This document shows, piece after piece, positions 1 to 6,332 of a DNA stretch of 11,845 bases. Location: contig DIMS01000082.1 in NCBI GenBank assembly GCA_002425685.1, forward strand, positions 6,112 to 17,956, read 5' to 3'. Numbering within the stretch: the first letter of the stretch is position 1; the number at the start of each line of letters is the position of its first letter. The position numbers and the translations under genes were made by a program. Source of the stretch: Synergistaceae bacterium UBA5560. GTDB lineage: Bacteria > Synergistota > Synergistia > Synergistales > Aminiphilaceae. The notes under the pieces were generated by a model. The model made no database searches and was not told the origin of the DNA. It worked only from the letters and a program-made list of their open reading frames with translations.

Positions 1-620
1 TCCACCACCGGGTGAAGAACAACCTCCAGATCATCTCCAGCCTCCTGTCGCTACAGCTCCAGGAGGTCCGCGATCCCTTCGCCCGAGAGCATCTCACGGA
101 GACGCTCACGAGAATCCGCTCCATGGCCCTCATTCACGAGCATCTCTACAAACAGGAATTCTTCTCGGCGATCCTCATGGCCACATACACAGCCGACCTG
201 GTCCTCCACATCAGGAGCCTCTACGGCAAGGCAGGGCATGAACTCCACTTCGTCCTCGCCATTCCCGAGACGCTGCTCGTCGATCTGGATCAGGCGATCT
301 GCTGCGGTCTCATCCTCACCGAATTACTGACGAACGTGCTTCGTCACGCCTTTCCTCCGGGACACGAGCGAAAACCCGAGGTGAAGATCACCCTGCGCGA
401 GGAACGGGAGAACCTCCTCGTCCTCGAAATCACCGACAACGGGGTGGGCCTCCCGGAGGCCGTTCTGACGGAAAAGGAACATTCCCTCGGATTGCGTATC
501 GTCCATGCCCTTGCCCGGCAGCTCGACGGAACGATGACCCTCCGGAACGCCAAAGGTTGCGTCGCCCGCCTGACCTTCGCACGCACCTCCAGAGGAAGCG
601 CCGCAAAAAAAACCCTGTAG
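1..620 (+). CDS. Sensor histidine kinase, HisKA_2 family (C-terminal part, 5' end outside window)
   Basis: This is the cytoplasmic catalytic end of a two-component sensor kinase, which autophosphorylates on His and passes phosphate to a response regulator. The frame is open from base 3; 205 residues are visible, so the sensor domain lies upstream of the window. The visible part opens directly with the H-box HHRVKNNLQIISSLL, typical of the HisKA_2 (HWE-like) class. One of the two leading His residues is the likely phosphoacceptor. The HATPase domain follows: N-box LTELLTNVLRHAF, G1 box ITDNGVGLP, G2-like box HSLGLRIVHALARQLDG. The GTG at base 12 lies inside the H-box and is not a real start. 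No response regulator follows; the next gene converges. The TAG stop sits inside the hairpin at 605-650. Family is certain; the signal sensed is unknown. Confidence 0.93.
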   Translation, partial: HHRVKNNLQIISSLLSLQLQEVRDPFAREHLTETLTRIRSMALIHEHLYKQEFFSAILMATYTADLVLHIRSLYGKAGHELHFVLAIPETLLVDLDQAICCGLILTELLTNVLRHAFPPGHERKPEVKITLREERENLLVLEITDNGVGLPEAVLTEKEHSLGLRIVHALARQLDGTMTLRNAKGCVARLTFARTSRGSAAKKTL

Positions 621-650
621 CCGGCGGACGGGAAAAGGGCCGGAACAGGG
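605..650 (-). terminator. Intrinsic terminator of the alcohol dehydrogenase gene, possibly bidirectional
   Basis: On the minus strand, arms CCCTGT and CCGGC (with a small internal bulge) pair across a 13-base loop. They are followed at once by eight T residues (plus-strand A-tract 605-612). This is a standard rho-independent terminator about 50 bases after the alcohol dehydrogenase stop. On the plus strand the same stem is followed only at a distance by a T-run (667-673), so termination of the kinase transcript is less certain. The hairpin overlaps the last codons and the TAG of the kinase gene. Confidence 0.8.
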
Positions 651-702
651 GGTCTGGTGTTCTTCGTTTTTTTGGATGGGTCGCGACGGAAAAAACTCTC
701 CG

Positions 703-1851
703 CTACATAGCCGCCCTGTAAAGTTCCCGAATCGTTTCGACGCTCGCCTTTCTGGGATTGGTGCGTCCGATCTCTTCCTGCTCCGCCTGGCGCGCAAGTT
801 CCCCGAGATCCTCGCTCTTCACCCCGAGACGTGCCAGCGACGCGGGAATACCCACGTCCTCCGCGAGTCGCCCCATGGCCTGGAGCGTCGTCTCCGCGTT
901 CTCTCCGGAGGAATGCCAGGAGCGCACGATGCCCAGATGTTCTCCCAGAAGGGCGAACTTTTCGAAGCAGGTCACGGCGTTGTAGCGCTCCACATGAGGA
1001 AGAAGCAGGGCGTTGAGAACACCGTGGGGGAGATTGTACTTCGCTCCCAGGGGATGAGACATGGCATGCACCAGCCCGAGCCCAGAGTTGTTGAACGCCG
1101 CTCCGGCGAGAAAGGCCGCGTGGGTCATCATTTCCCGCGCCTCGCGGTCGTTTCCATCCCGCACTGCCCGGGGGAGGAAATCGAAGACGAGCCGTGCCGC
1201 CTTCAGGGAGAGCGCCTCCGTGAGAGGCGAGGCGTTGAGGGACACGAGGGATTCCACCGCGTGGGAGAGCGCATCCATACCCGTGGCGGCAGTCAGTCCG
1301 GGGGGCATGGAGAGCATAAGTTCCGGATCGTTGATGGACACGTCCGGAGTGAGGCGCCAGTCCGCCAGGGTCATCTTCACGTGGCGCTCCGTGTCGGTGA
1401 TGACGGCGAAGCGGGTGATCTCGCTGCCGGTTCCCGCGGTGGTGTTGATGGCCACGAAGGGAGGCAGGGCGATCCGAAGCCGATTGGTACCCTCGTAGTC
1501 CCGTATGGACCCTCCGTTGGTCACCACGGCACCGATGGCCTTGGTGCAATCCATGGCGCTTCCGCCCCCGATGGCCACCAGCGCATCGCACCGCTCGGCC
1601 CGATAGAGCGCTGCCCCCTCCTCCACGAGCACGTCCGTCGGATTGGGCAGCACCTTCACGAAGGGCACCGAGGCGATTCCCTCCCTGCCCAGGTGTTCCG
1701 CCGCGAGGGCGGCGTGCTCCTCCCCGGGATGGGCCGCGGCGGCGGCGATGAGGACCCTGCTCCCGCCGAGCGTACGAATCCAGCCCCCCACCTTGGCGAC
1801 GGCACCGAAATCAATGAGGTTCACCGCAGGGAGATAATAGCTTCCCGGCAT
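703..1851 (-). CDS. Iron-containing alcohol dehydrogenase (group III)
   Basis: Predicted 382-residue NAD(P)-dependent, metal-dependent alcohol dehydrogenase of the FucO / 1,3-propanediol / butanol dehydrogenase family. It would be a cytosolic enzyme interconverting an aldehyde and an alcohol. Visible motifs: nucleotide-binding GGGSAMDCTK (95-104), NTTAGTGSE (136-144), and metal ligands D193 and H197 (GMDALSH), H262 (VHAMSH) and H276 (LPHG). These have the same spacing as in FucO. Length is normal for the family. The start at 1851 is chosen because AAAGGAGG lies 7 bases upstream; an in-frame ATG 19 codons earlier has no such site and lies in a hairpin. The gene stands alone, with its own terminator at 605-650 and a 642-base gap upstream. 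Substrate cannot be told from sequence. Confidence 0.95.
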   Translation of the reverse strand: MPGSYYLPAVNLIDFGAVAKVGGWIRTLGGSRVLIAAAAAHPGEEHAALAAEHLGREGIASVPFVKVLPNPTDVLVEEGAALYRAERCDALVAIGGGSAMDCTKAIGAVVTNGGSIRDYEGTNRLRIALPPFVAINTTAGTGSEITRFAVITDTERHVKMTLADWRLTPDVSINDPELMLSMPPGLTAATGMDALSHAVESLVSLNASPLTEALSLKAARLVFDFLPRAVRDGNDREAREMMTHAAFLAGAAFNNSGLGLVHAMSHPLGAKYNLPHGVLNALLLPHVERYNAVTCFEKFALLGEHLGIVRSWHSSGENAETTLQAMGRLAEDVGIPASLARLGVKSEDLGELARQAEQEEIGRTNPRKASVETIRELYRAAM

Positions 1852-1888
1852 GGTTGTCCCTCCTTTCTCGAAATACAGGACGACGGAG

Positions 1889-1908
1889 ATGCGGCTCTTC
1901 CGCCGCAT
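1889..1908 (-). promoter_or_regulatory. Hairpin in the 5' leader of the alcohol dehydrogenase gene
   Basis: Perfect 7-base inverted repeat ATGCGGC / GCCGCAT with a 6-base loop, 38 bases upstream of the start codon on the minus strand. In RNA it would form a stable stem just upstream of the ribosome-binding site. It has no U-tract and so does not look like a terminator. Role unknown: mRNA stabiliser, protein site or chance. Confidence 0.4.
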
Positions 1909-2004
1909 TCTCTTTCCATTACGCCTTCGCGCCCGATACGAGAAGTCTTTCAGACCGGTTGCGAGGATGCAAGCAGCGGATGTTTCGTTTTTCCATCCTC
2001 TTGA

Positions 2005-2022
2005 CGTCTCTCAAGAGAGACG
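2005..2022. repeat. Perfect inverted repeat, possible operator
   Basis: CGTCTCTC-AA-GAGAGACG: two 8-base arms around a 2-base centre, about 154 bases upstream of the alcohol dehydrogenase start. The short centre and lack of a T-run on either strand fit a dimeric regulator's DNA site better than a terminator. No regulator gene lies next to it, so this is only a candidate. Confidence 0.4.
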
Positions 2023-2314
2023 CCGACCAAGGCCGGTGACGGCCCGGAGGCCGGCTGGAGGTGAAAGCTCCCCGGCCCGGACAAGAATGCCGAAGATCCC
2101 CCGGCACTTCTGGAATGTTCGGGAGAATCCTCCATGTTGCGAGAGAAGAAGAACACACTGTTGCAAAACCCATTCGACCGAAGAGCGTTTGGAGAAATTC
2201 CTTGTGAAACCCGCCGTCGTTCCCTTGTTTAAGGGACCTCCGAAAAAACGCTACGTCGGCCTCGGAAAAAGGCGATGTGATCAAAAACGAGAGAAACACA
2301 CTCCTTGAAGCAGA

Positions 2315-2330
2315 GTTTCCTTAAGGAAAC
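2315..2330. repeat. 16-base perfect palindrome
   Basis: GTTTCCTTAAGGAAAC is self-complementary over all 16 bases with no spacer. It lies 164 bases downstream of the permease stop and about 460 bases upstream of the alcohol dehydrogenase start. It is AT-rich in the centre. It could be an operator or a weak stem-loop; no T-run follows directly on either strand. Confidence 0.4.
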
Positions 2331-2493
2331 CCAGCGGATCCTGAGATTGCACGCCGCATTGACGCACCGTCCCGTCGGCAGCGAAATGCGTCCGACCGGA
2401 AAGCCGGATCGTGCCCTTTCTTCACTGGAAGTTGCCCTGTCTCCTCTGCCGTGCGCCATCTCGAAAGCTCCAAGGGACTCGATCCGATCCGAT

Positions 2494-3147
2494 TCACCGC
2501 ACCTGCCATCGCTTCTCCAGAAGCTGCAGCGCTCCTCCGGCGACGCTCGTCAGCAGAAGATAGATGCCCCCCACCAGCAGAAAGGTCTCGAAGGAGGCGT
2601 AGGTCACGCTCCGGACCTGCTGCCCCACCATGGTCAGCTCCGTGATGGCCAGGGTGGAGAGCAGGGAGGATTCCTTGATGAGGGTGACGAATTCGTTTCC
2701 GAAGGCGGGAAGCATGTTCCGCACCGCCTGGGGAAGAATGATGCACCGCATGGTCTGCCCGTAGGAAAGACCGAGGACCCGAGCGGCCTCCCAATGTCCC
2801 TTGGGAACACCCTCGATCCCGCCCCGGACGATCTCTCCCACGTAGCCTCCGGAGTTGATGCCGATGCCGATGATCCCCGCCACGAAGGCGGGAAGGTTGA
2901 TGCCGAGGGAGGGCAGGCCGAAATAGATGAGAAAGAGCTGAATCAGAAGGGGTGTTCCCCGTATGACATAAATGTAGGTTGCCGCCAGCGCTCTCAGGGG
3001 GAGGATAGGGACAACCCGGAGGGCTCCTACGAGAACGCCGATGACGACTCCCATGGAGAGCCCGAAGAGCGAGGCCTTCACGGTAACGAGCAAGCCCTGG
3101 ACGAACATGTGCCCGTAGGGCACCAGAACGGAGAAGTCGAGGGTCAT
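2494..3147 (-). CDS. Polar amino-acid ABC transporter permease (HisM/GlnP family)
   Basis: Predicted 217-residue inner-membrane subunit of a PAAT-family ABC importer. Hydrophobic segments are visible at roughly residues 15-42, 55-78, 85-105 and 185-208, plus a weaker one near 145-165. RGTPLLIQL (63-71) is characteristic of amino-acid permeases. The EAA coupling loop starts at E120 (EAARVLGLSYGQTM) and contacts the ATPase. Length is normal. The ATG overlaps the ATPase stop as ATGA, with AAGGAGG 6 bases upstream inside the ATPase gene, so the two are translationally coupled. Only one permease gene is present, so it probably works as a homodimer. Substrate (for example Gln, Arg, His or Cys-type) is not resolved. 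Confidence 0.95.
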   Translation of the reverse strand: MTLDFSVLVPYGHMFVQGLLVTVKASLFGLSMGVVIGVLVGALRVVPILPLRALAATYIYVIRGTPLLIQLFLIYFGLPSLGINLPAFVAGIIGIGINSGGYVGEIVRGGIEGVPKGHWEAARVLGLSYGQTMRCIILPQAVRNMLPAFGNEFVTLIKESSLLSTLAITELTMVGQQVRSVTYASFETFLLVGGIYLLLTSVAGGALQLLEKRWQVR

Positions 3148-3920
3148 CGCCGTCCTCCTTCCTCCGCCACCAGGGCGGTGCCGAAATGCGCGGACATGCG
3201 GTGGAGAAAGCTCTTCGTGCGCGGCATGCGGGGGTTCAGGAAGAGCGCTTCCGGAGTCCCCTCCTCGACGATGTTTCCATCGGCCATGAAGATAACCCGG
3301 TGGGAGACCTCCCGGGCGAAGAGCATCTCGTGGGTGATGATCAGCATGGTCATCCCCGACGCGGCGAGGTCGGTCATGACCTCAAGGACCTCCCCGACGA
3401 GTTCCGGGTCCAGGGCGCTCGTGGGCTCGTCGAAGAGCATGATCCGAGGCTCCATTGCGAGAGCTCTGGCGATGGCCACCCGCTGCTGCTGTCCTCCCGA
3501 GAGCTGGGCCGGACGGGCACCGAGCTTGTTCCCGAGGCCGACCCGTTCGAGAAGGGCCGCCCCTCTTTCCTGTGCGGCTTCGGGGGCGAGCCCGAGCACC
3601 CGGACGGGGGCGAGACAGACGTTCTCCAGTGTGGTGAGATGCGGCCAGAGGTTGAACTGCTGGAAGATCATTCCCACGAGATGCGCCATGGCCTTGTTCC
3701 GGAGACGCCCTCCGTCCACGCGTTCTCCGTGGAGGAGAATCTCCCCCTGCTGTATCTCCTCCAGACAACAGATGCAGCGGGCCAGCGTGCTTTTTCCCGA
3801 GCCGCTGGGCCCGATGACAGACACCACTTCCTTCTCCCCGATGCACAGATCAACCCCCTGAAGCACGGTCAGGGCGCCGAAGGACTTGTGCAGCCCCCTC
3901 ACCTCGACGGCAGCCACCAT
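3144..3920 (-). CDS. Polar amino-acid ABC transporter ATP-binding protein (GlnQ/HisP family)
   Basis: Predicted 258-residue cytoplasmic ATPase that powers the importer. All core motifs are intact: Walker A GPSGSGKST (37-45), Q-loop near Q87 in MIFQQFNLWPHLT, signature LSGGQQQRVAIARAL (140-154), Walker B IMLFDEPTSALD with D164/E165, and switch His197 in LIITHE. Length is normal for the family. The ATG at 3920 is chosen because GGGGAGG lies 9 bases upstream. An in-frame start 12 codons earlier would add residues that do not fit the family N-terminus. It is first in a two-gene operon with the permease, and the binding-protein gene runs divergently from the same intergenic region. Confidence 0.96.
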   Translation of the reverse strand: MVAAVEVRGLHKSFGALTVLQGVDLCIGEKEVVSVIGPSGSGKSTLARCICCLEEIQQGEILLHGERVDGGRLRNKAMAHLVGMIFQQFNLWPHLTTLENVCLAPVRVLGLAPEAAQERGAALLERVGLGNKLGARPAQLSGGQQQRVAIARALAMEPRIMLFDEPTSALDPELVGEVLEVMTDLAASGMTMLIITHEMLFAREVSHRVIFMADGNIVEEGTPEALFLNPRMPRTKSFLHRMSAHFGTALVAEEGGRR

Positions 3921-3937
3921 AAAACCATTCCTCCCCT

Positions 3938-3966
3938 TTGACAGAACAACGCCCACATCTTATTAT
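3938..3966 (+). promoter_or_regulatory. Sigma-70-type promoter of the binding-protein gene
   Basis: TTGACA (3938-3943, perfect consensus), a 17-base spacer, then TATTAT (3961-3966, 5 of 6). Transcription would begin near 3973, giving a 5' leader of about 129 bases. The -35 box touches the ribosome-binding site of the divergent ATPase gene. Read on the minus strand, the same AT-rich stretch gives CATAAT (3967-3962), a possible -10 for the ATPase-permease operon, but with no good -35. The divergent promoters may therefore overlap. Confidence 0.75.
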
Positions 3967-3982
3967 GATGTGCCGAATCATG

Positions 3983-4026
3983 CCAGAGAGTGCATTTTTT
4001 TGCTTTTCGCGCAACTCTGGTATAGA
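3983..4026 (+). promoter_or_regulatory. Leader dyad and possible second promoter before the binding-protein gene
   Basis: CCAGAG (3983-3988) and CTCTGG (4015-4020) are inverted repeats, extended inside by TGC/GCA after a small bulge. They could form a leader stem with a T-rich loop. The right arm ends in TGG and is followed by TATAGA (4021-4026), an extended -10-like element without a good -35. Either an operator/hairpin in the leader or a weak second promoter is possible. Confidence 0.3.
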
Positions 4027-4101
4027 AGGGCGTCTTCGTTTTTCCGTCTCGCGTTTCGATTTCCACAATGTATCACCATATCACTGAGGAGGGAAAAGAA
4101 C

Positions 4102-4860
4102 ATGAAAAAAAGTCTCGCAGTCGCATTGACCACGGCATTGATGTTCCTCGTCGCCTTCGGCTCGGCGGGGGCGGCAATCCTCGAGAAGGAGACGATCCTC
4201 GTCGGAACGGAGAGCACCTATCCGCCCTATGAATTCAGGGACAAGGACAACAATCTCCAGGGATTCGACATCGACCTCACCCACGCCCTCGCGGAGAAGC
4301 TCGGCAAAAAGGTGGAGTGGGTGGATATGCCCTTCGACAGCCTCATTCCCGCCCTCCTCTCGGGCAAGATCGACCTCATCGCCGCAGGCATGAGCGCCAC
4401 GGAAGAGCGCGCCAAGCGGGTCGCCTTCACGACTCCCTACGAAATCTCCCTGAGTACCTTCATCGTCAAAGCCGGACGAGAGGACATCAAGAGCCTGGAA
4501 GATCTGAAGGGCAAAACCGTCGCCGCACAGTTGGGGACCGTTCAGGACACCTATGCCGGAACCATCGAGGGCGTCGAGGTGAAGCGCTTCCAGAAGTTCG
4601 ACGACTGCGTCCGTGAAGTGGCCCTCGGCCGGGTGGACGCCACCCTCATGGACCGCCCCGTGGCGGTGAAGTTCGTCGACCAGAAGGATTTCGCGGGACA
4701 GGTGCAGCTCGCCTTCGACCAGGAGATCACCGGAACGGGAAAAGCCCTGGCGACGCGCCTCGACGAGACGTCCTTCCTGGAAGGACTCAACAAGGCGCTG
4801 AAGGAGATGGACGACACGGGCAAGCTCCAGGAACTTCGGGACAAGTGGATGCAGTACTGA
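4102..4860 (+). CDS. Amino-acid ABC transporter substrate-binding protein (SBP family 3)
   Basis: Predicted 252-residue secreted periplasmic protein that captures an amino acid and delivers it to the importer encoded on the other strand. The signal peptide is MKKSLAVALTTALMFLVAF followed by GSAGAA, with cleavage near residue 24-25. There is no lipobox Cys, so it should be soluble, which implies a diderm cell. The mature part begins ILVGTESTYPPYEF, standard for SBP family 3. GFDIDL (54-59) and SATEERAKRVAFTTPY (98-113) follow; R103 should bind the ligand alpha-carboxylate. D184 in TLMDRPVA may contact the ligand amino group. The start at 4102 follows GAGGAGG. Transcription is opposite to its partners, an arrangement that lets the binding protein be made in excess. 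Ligand is unknown. Confidence 0.95.
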   Translation: MKKSLAVALTTALMFLVAFGSAGAAILEKETILVGTESTYPPYEFRDKDNNLQGFDIDLTHALAEKLGKKVEWVDMPFDSLIPALLSGKIDLIAAGMSATEERAKRVAFTTPYEISLSTFIVKAGREDIKSLEDLKGKTVAAQLGTVQDTYAGTIEGVEVKRFQKFDDCVREVALGRVDATLMDRPVAVKFVDQKDFAGQVQLAFDQEITGTGKALATRLDETSFLEGLNKALKEMDDTGKLQELRDKWMQY

Positions 4861-4897
4861 CCCCGACGTTTCACACCTTTTCCCAGCGGACCTTTCT

Positions 4898-4933
4898 ACG
4901 ACAAGCCCCGGGCATTCGCCCGGGGCTTGTCGT
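4898..4933 (+). terminator. Perfect 16-base-pair hairpin after the binding-protein gene
   Basis: ACGACAAGCCCCGGGC, loop ATTC, then the exact complement. The stem begins 38 bases after the stop codon. It is very stable but followed by CATTCCGCC, not a T-run, so it is either a U-less terminator or a 3'-end stabiliser protecting the transcript. Confidence 0.6.
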
Positions 4934-5040
4934 CATTCCGCCTCCCTCTTCCGCCGCGAACACCGCGAAAACGAAGGACTGCCACGACTTCCCCAGGGAT
5001 CGCGCTCCCGACGGATGCCGCGAGGCATTCTTCCGCCGCA

Positions 5041-5070
5041 TTGCCTCTCCGCAAGGCGTAGTGGTATTGT
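5041..5070 (+). promoter_or_regulatory. Possible sigma-70 promoter of the hydrolase gene
   Basis: TTGCCT, an 18-base spacer, then TATTGT preceded by TGG (extended -10). Each hexamer matches consensus at 4 of 6. It is the best pair I can see in this gap and would give a leader of about 165 bases. Confidence 0.4.
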
Positions 5071-5184
5071 GATCTTCGAAACACAACTCCGGGGTTTCCG
5101 GCGAAGCACCACCGGGAAGAAGGCACCCGCCCGGAAGGAGCGGCAAAGAATGCCCCGTGGGAAGTTCTTTCGACGCAACGGACT

Positions 5185-5205
5185 GTGCGGGAAGGTTTTC
5201 CGCAC
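5185..5205 (+). promoter_or_regulatory. Hairpin in the hydrolase gene leader
   Basis: GTGCGGGAA, loop GGT, TTTCCGCAC: nine pairs including one G-U. It ends 38 bases before the start codon. A short TTTT lies a few bases downstream, too short to call a terminator. Possible leader regulator or mRNA stabiliser. Confidence 0.3.
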
Positions 5206-5243
5206 GGATTTTCGCCATTCTTCCGTCACGAGGAGGGTCTTTC

Positions 5244-6083
5244 ATGAATGTGGAAACAGTGTCCATCCGAGGTTCCTTCGGAGACGAAAAGGTTCTGCTG
5301 CATCTCACCGGGACGGATCATCCGGGGCCGCTCGTCCTTCTGTTCCACGGCGTCCACGGGAGCGCCGACATGACCGAGGGAAACAAGTACGGGGACATGG
5401 CCCGGCTCCTGCTGCAACAGCGCATCGCCTCCTGTCTCGTGGAAACGAGCCGCCTGCGCCGGGACCGGGAGACCTTCGGGGAAGATCGCGGCAGATGGGC
5501 CAAAGAAGCCTTTCGGGGTAAAACCTTCTCCCAGGACCTGTGGGACATCTTCGCCGCCTTTCGCCACGTGCGGACGCGCTTTCCCGAACGCTCCCTCTGG
5601 CCCTGGGGATTTTCCCTCGGGGGCATCGAATCGCTGTTCCTTCTGGGAAGCACTCCACCGCACGTCCCCGGCTCCGAGGGGCTTCCGGAGCCGGACGTCT
5701 CCGGCACTTCGTGTCTCTTCCTCTCCGGAAGTGGCGACGTCCTCAGGCCCGAGGCGCAGGAAAGCCGGAAGCTTCCCATTCTGGACTCGCTCTTCGCCCA
5801 GACGAGTCTCCACGAGGCCGCCCGGAGGACACGAGTGCGACACCTCACGGCGTTCTATGGCAGCGAGGACACCACGTTCCCCGAGGACTCCTGCCGGAGG
5901 CTCGCGAATCTGGTGCACTGCGAGGGCACGAACAGACGCTTTCTGGTCCTCGACGGGTGTGACCACCCCTTCCGCACGCTCCGGGGCATCCCGTCCCAGG
6001 AACCGATCCGGAACATGTGCGCCGTCGTCGCAGCGCTTCGGGACGCGCTCTTTCCGGAACTGCGCATTCTTCCTCAGACGTAG
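5244..6083 (+). CDS. Alpha/beta hydrolase-fold protein
   Basis: Predicted 279-residue cytosolic serine hydrolase of unknown substrate. LVLLFHGVHGS (30-40) is the first core strand with the HG oxyanion-hole motif. GFSLGG (122-127) is the nucleophile elbow with S124. The likely acid is D209 in FYGSEDTTFPED and the likely base is H241 in LDGCDHPFRTL, giving a complete triad in the right order. There is no signal peptide or membrane segment. The insert between the elbow and the acid (about 140-200) would form the lid. The ATG at 5244 is set by GGAGG 7 bases upstream. The gene stands alone and its last 10 bases overlap the end of the small minus-strand gene. It could be an esterase, lipase-like enzyme or acyl-peptidase; sequence alone does not decide. 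Confidence 0.88.
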   Translation: MNVETVSIRGSFGDEKVLLHLTGTDHPGPLVLLFHGVHGSADMTEGNKYGDMARLLLQQRIASCLVETSRLRRDRETFGEDRGRWAKEAFRGKTFSQDLWDIFAAFRHVRTRFPERSLWPWGFSLGGIESLFLLGSTPPHVPGSEGLPEPDVSGTSCLFLSGSGDVLRPEAQESRKLPILDSLFAQTSLHEAARRTRVRHLTAFYGSEDTTFPEDSCRRLANLVHCEGTNRRFLVLDGCDHPFRTLRGIPSQEPIRNMCAVVAALRDALFPELRILPQT

Positions 6084-6274
6084 ATGTTGAAACTCTCTCC
6101 CGTATCGAGGGGGTGAATATCCCGGAGACGCCGTTCGTCCACCACGACGGAAATGACGTATCCCGCCCGTTCCCCGTTGGTGTCAATGCGCCCGAATGCT
6201 CCCAGGGGAACAGGCGTGGAGGCGATACTGCCGATGAGTTCCGCGAACAGGGGAAGAAATTCCATGGCATTCAT
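6074..6274 (-). CDS. Small orphan protein, 66 residues, downstream of the hybrid kinase
   Basis: I do not recognise the family. The case for a real gene is an AGGAGG about 8 bases before the ATG at 6274, the same strand as the kinase, and a gap of only 58 bases after the kinase stop. The protein starts MNAMEFLPLFAELIGSIAS, an amphipathic-looking helix. It is followed by an apparent beta-rich part with GRIDTNGERAGYVISVVVD and ending SFNIYV. It has no Cys, signal peptide or clear membrane segment. Its last 10 bases overlap the end of the convergent hydrolase gene. A frame extension upstream into the kinase gene lacks support. If real, it is probably co-transcribed with the kinase and could be a partner or modulator, but that is inference from position only. 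Confidence 0.65.
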   Translation of the reverse strand: MNAMEFLPLFAELIGSIASTPVPLGAFGRIDTNGERAGYVISVVVDERRLRDIHPLDTGESFNIYV

Positions 6275-6332
6275 CGAAAATCCCTCCTGACGGCGGTGCT
6301 CGCGGAGAAAGAAACGCCCTCGGAGAGCGGCG

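Larger units (their letters stand above)
1852..2493. other. 642-base non-coding gap between transporter operon and alcohol dehydrogenase gene
   Basis: No open frame here resembles a known protein or has a convincing ribosome-binding site. The gap should contain the alcohol dehydrogenase promoter and the end of the transporter transcript. I found neither a clear -35/-10 pair for the minus strand nor a clear stem plus T-run after the permease stop. It does hold several inverted repeats: 1889-1908, 2005-2022, 2221-2236 (TCCCTT/AAGGGA, 4-base loop) and 2315-2330. Confidence 0.6.
4934..5243 (+). other. 310-base gap upstream of the hydrolase gene
   Basis: No supported gene. It contains a possible promoter (5041-5070) and a leader hairpin (5185-5205), described separately. 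An in-frame upward extension of the hydrolase frame to 5157 exists but has no ribosome-binding site and no family-like sequence. Confidence 0.5.

Noticed and set aside
344..2004. Long open frames on the strands opposite the kinase and the alcohol dehydrogenase (over 400 codons each)
   Set aside because: They are antisense shadows typical of GC-rich genes: low-complexity Arg/Gly/His-rich translations, no family motifs, no ribosome-binding sites. The opposite frames carry full catalytic motifs.
1919..2459. Minus-strand frames of 76 and 126 codons in the gap upstream of the alcohol dehydrogenase
   Set aside because: No ribosome-binding site, no recognisable domain, and composition like random translation of non-coding DNA.
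2305..3861. 518-codon plus-strand frame across the transporter operon
   Set aside because: Antisense to the permease and ATPase genes, whose motifs are complete. Its translation has no recognisable domain.
3971..3987. Sigma-54-like promoter on the minus strand (TGGCAT...GGCA)
   Set aside because: Spacing between the GG and GC elements is one base short and the -12 box lacks TTGC.
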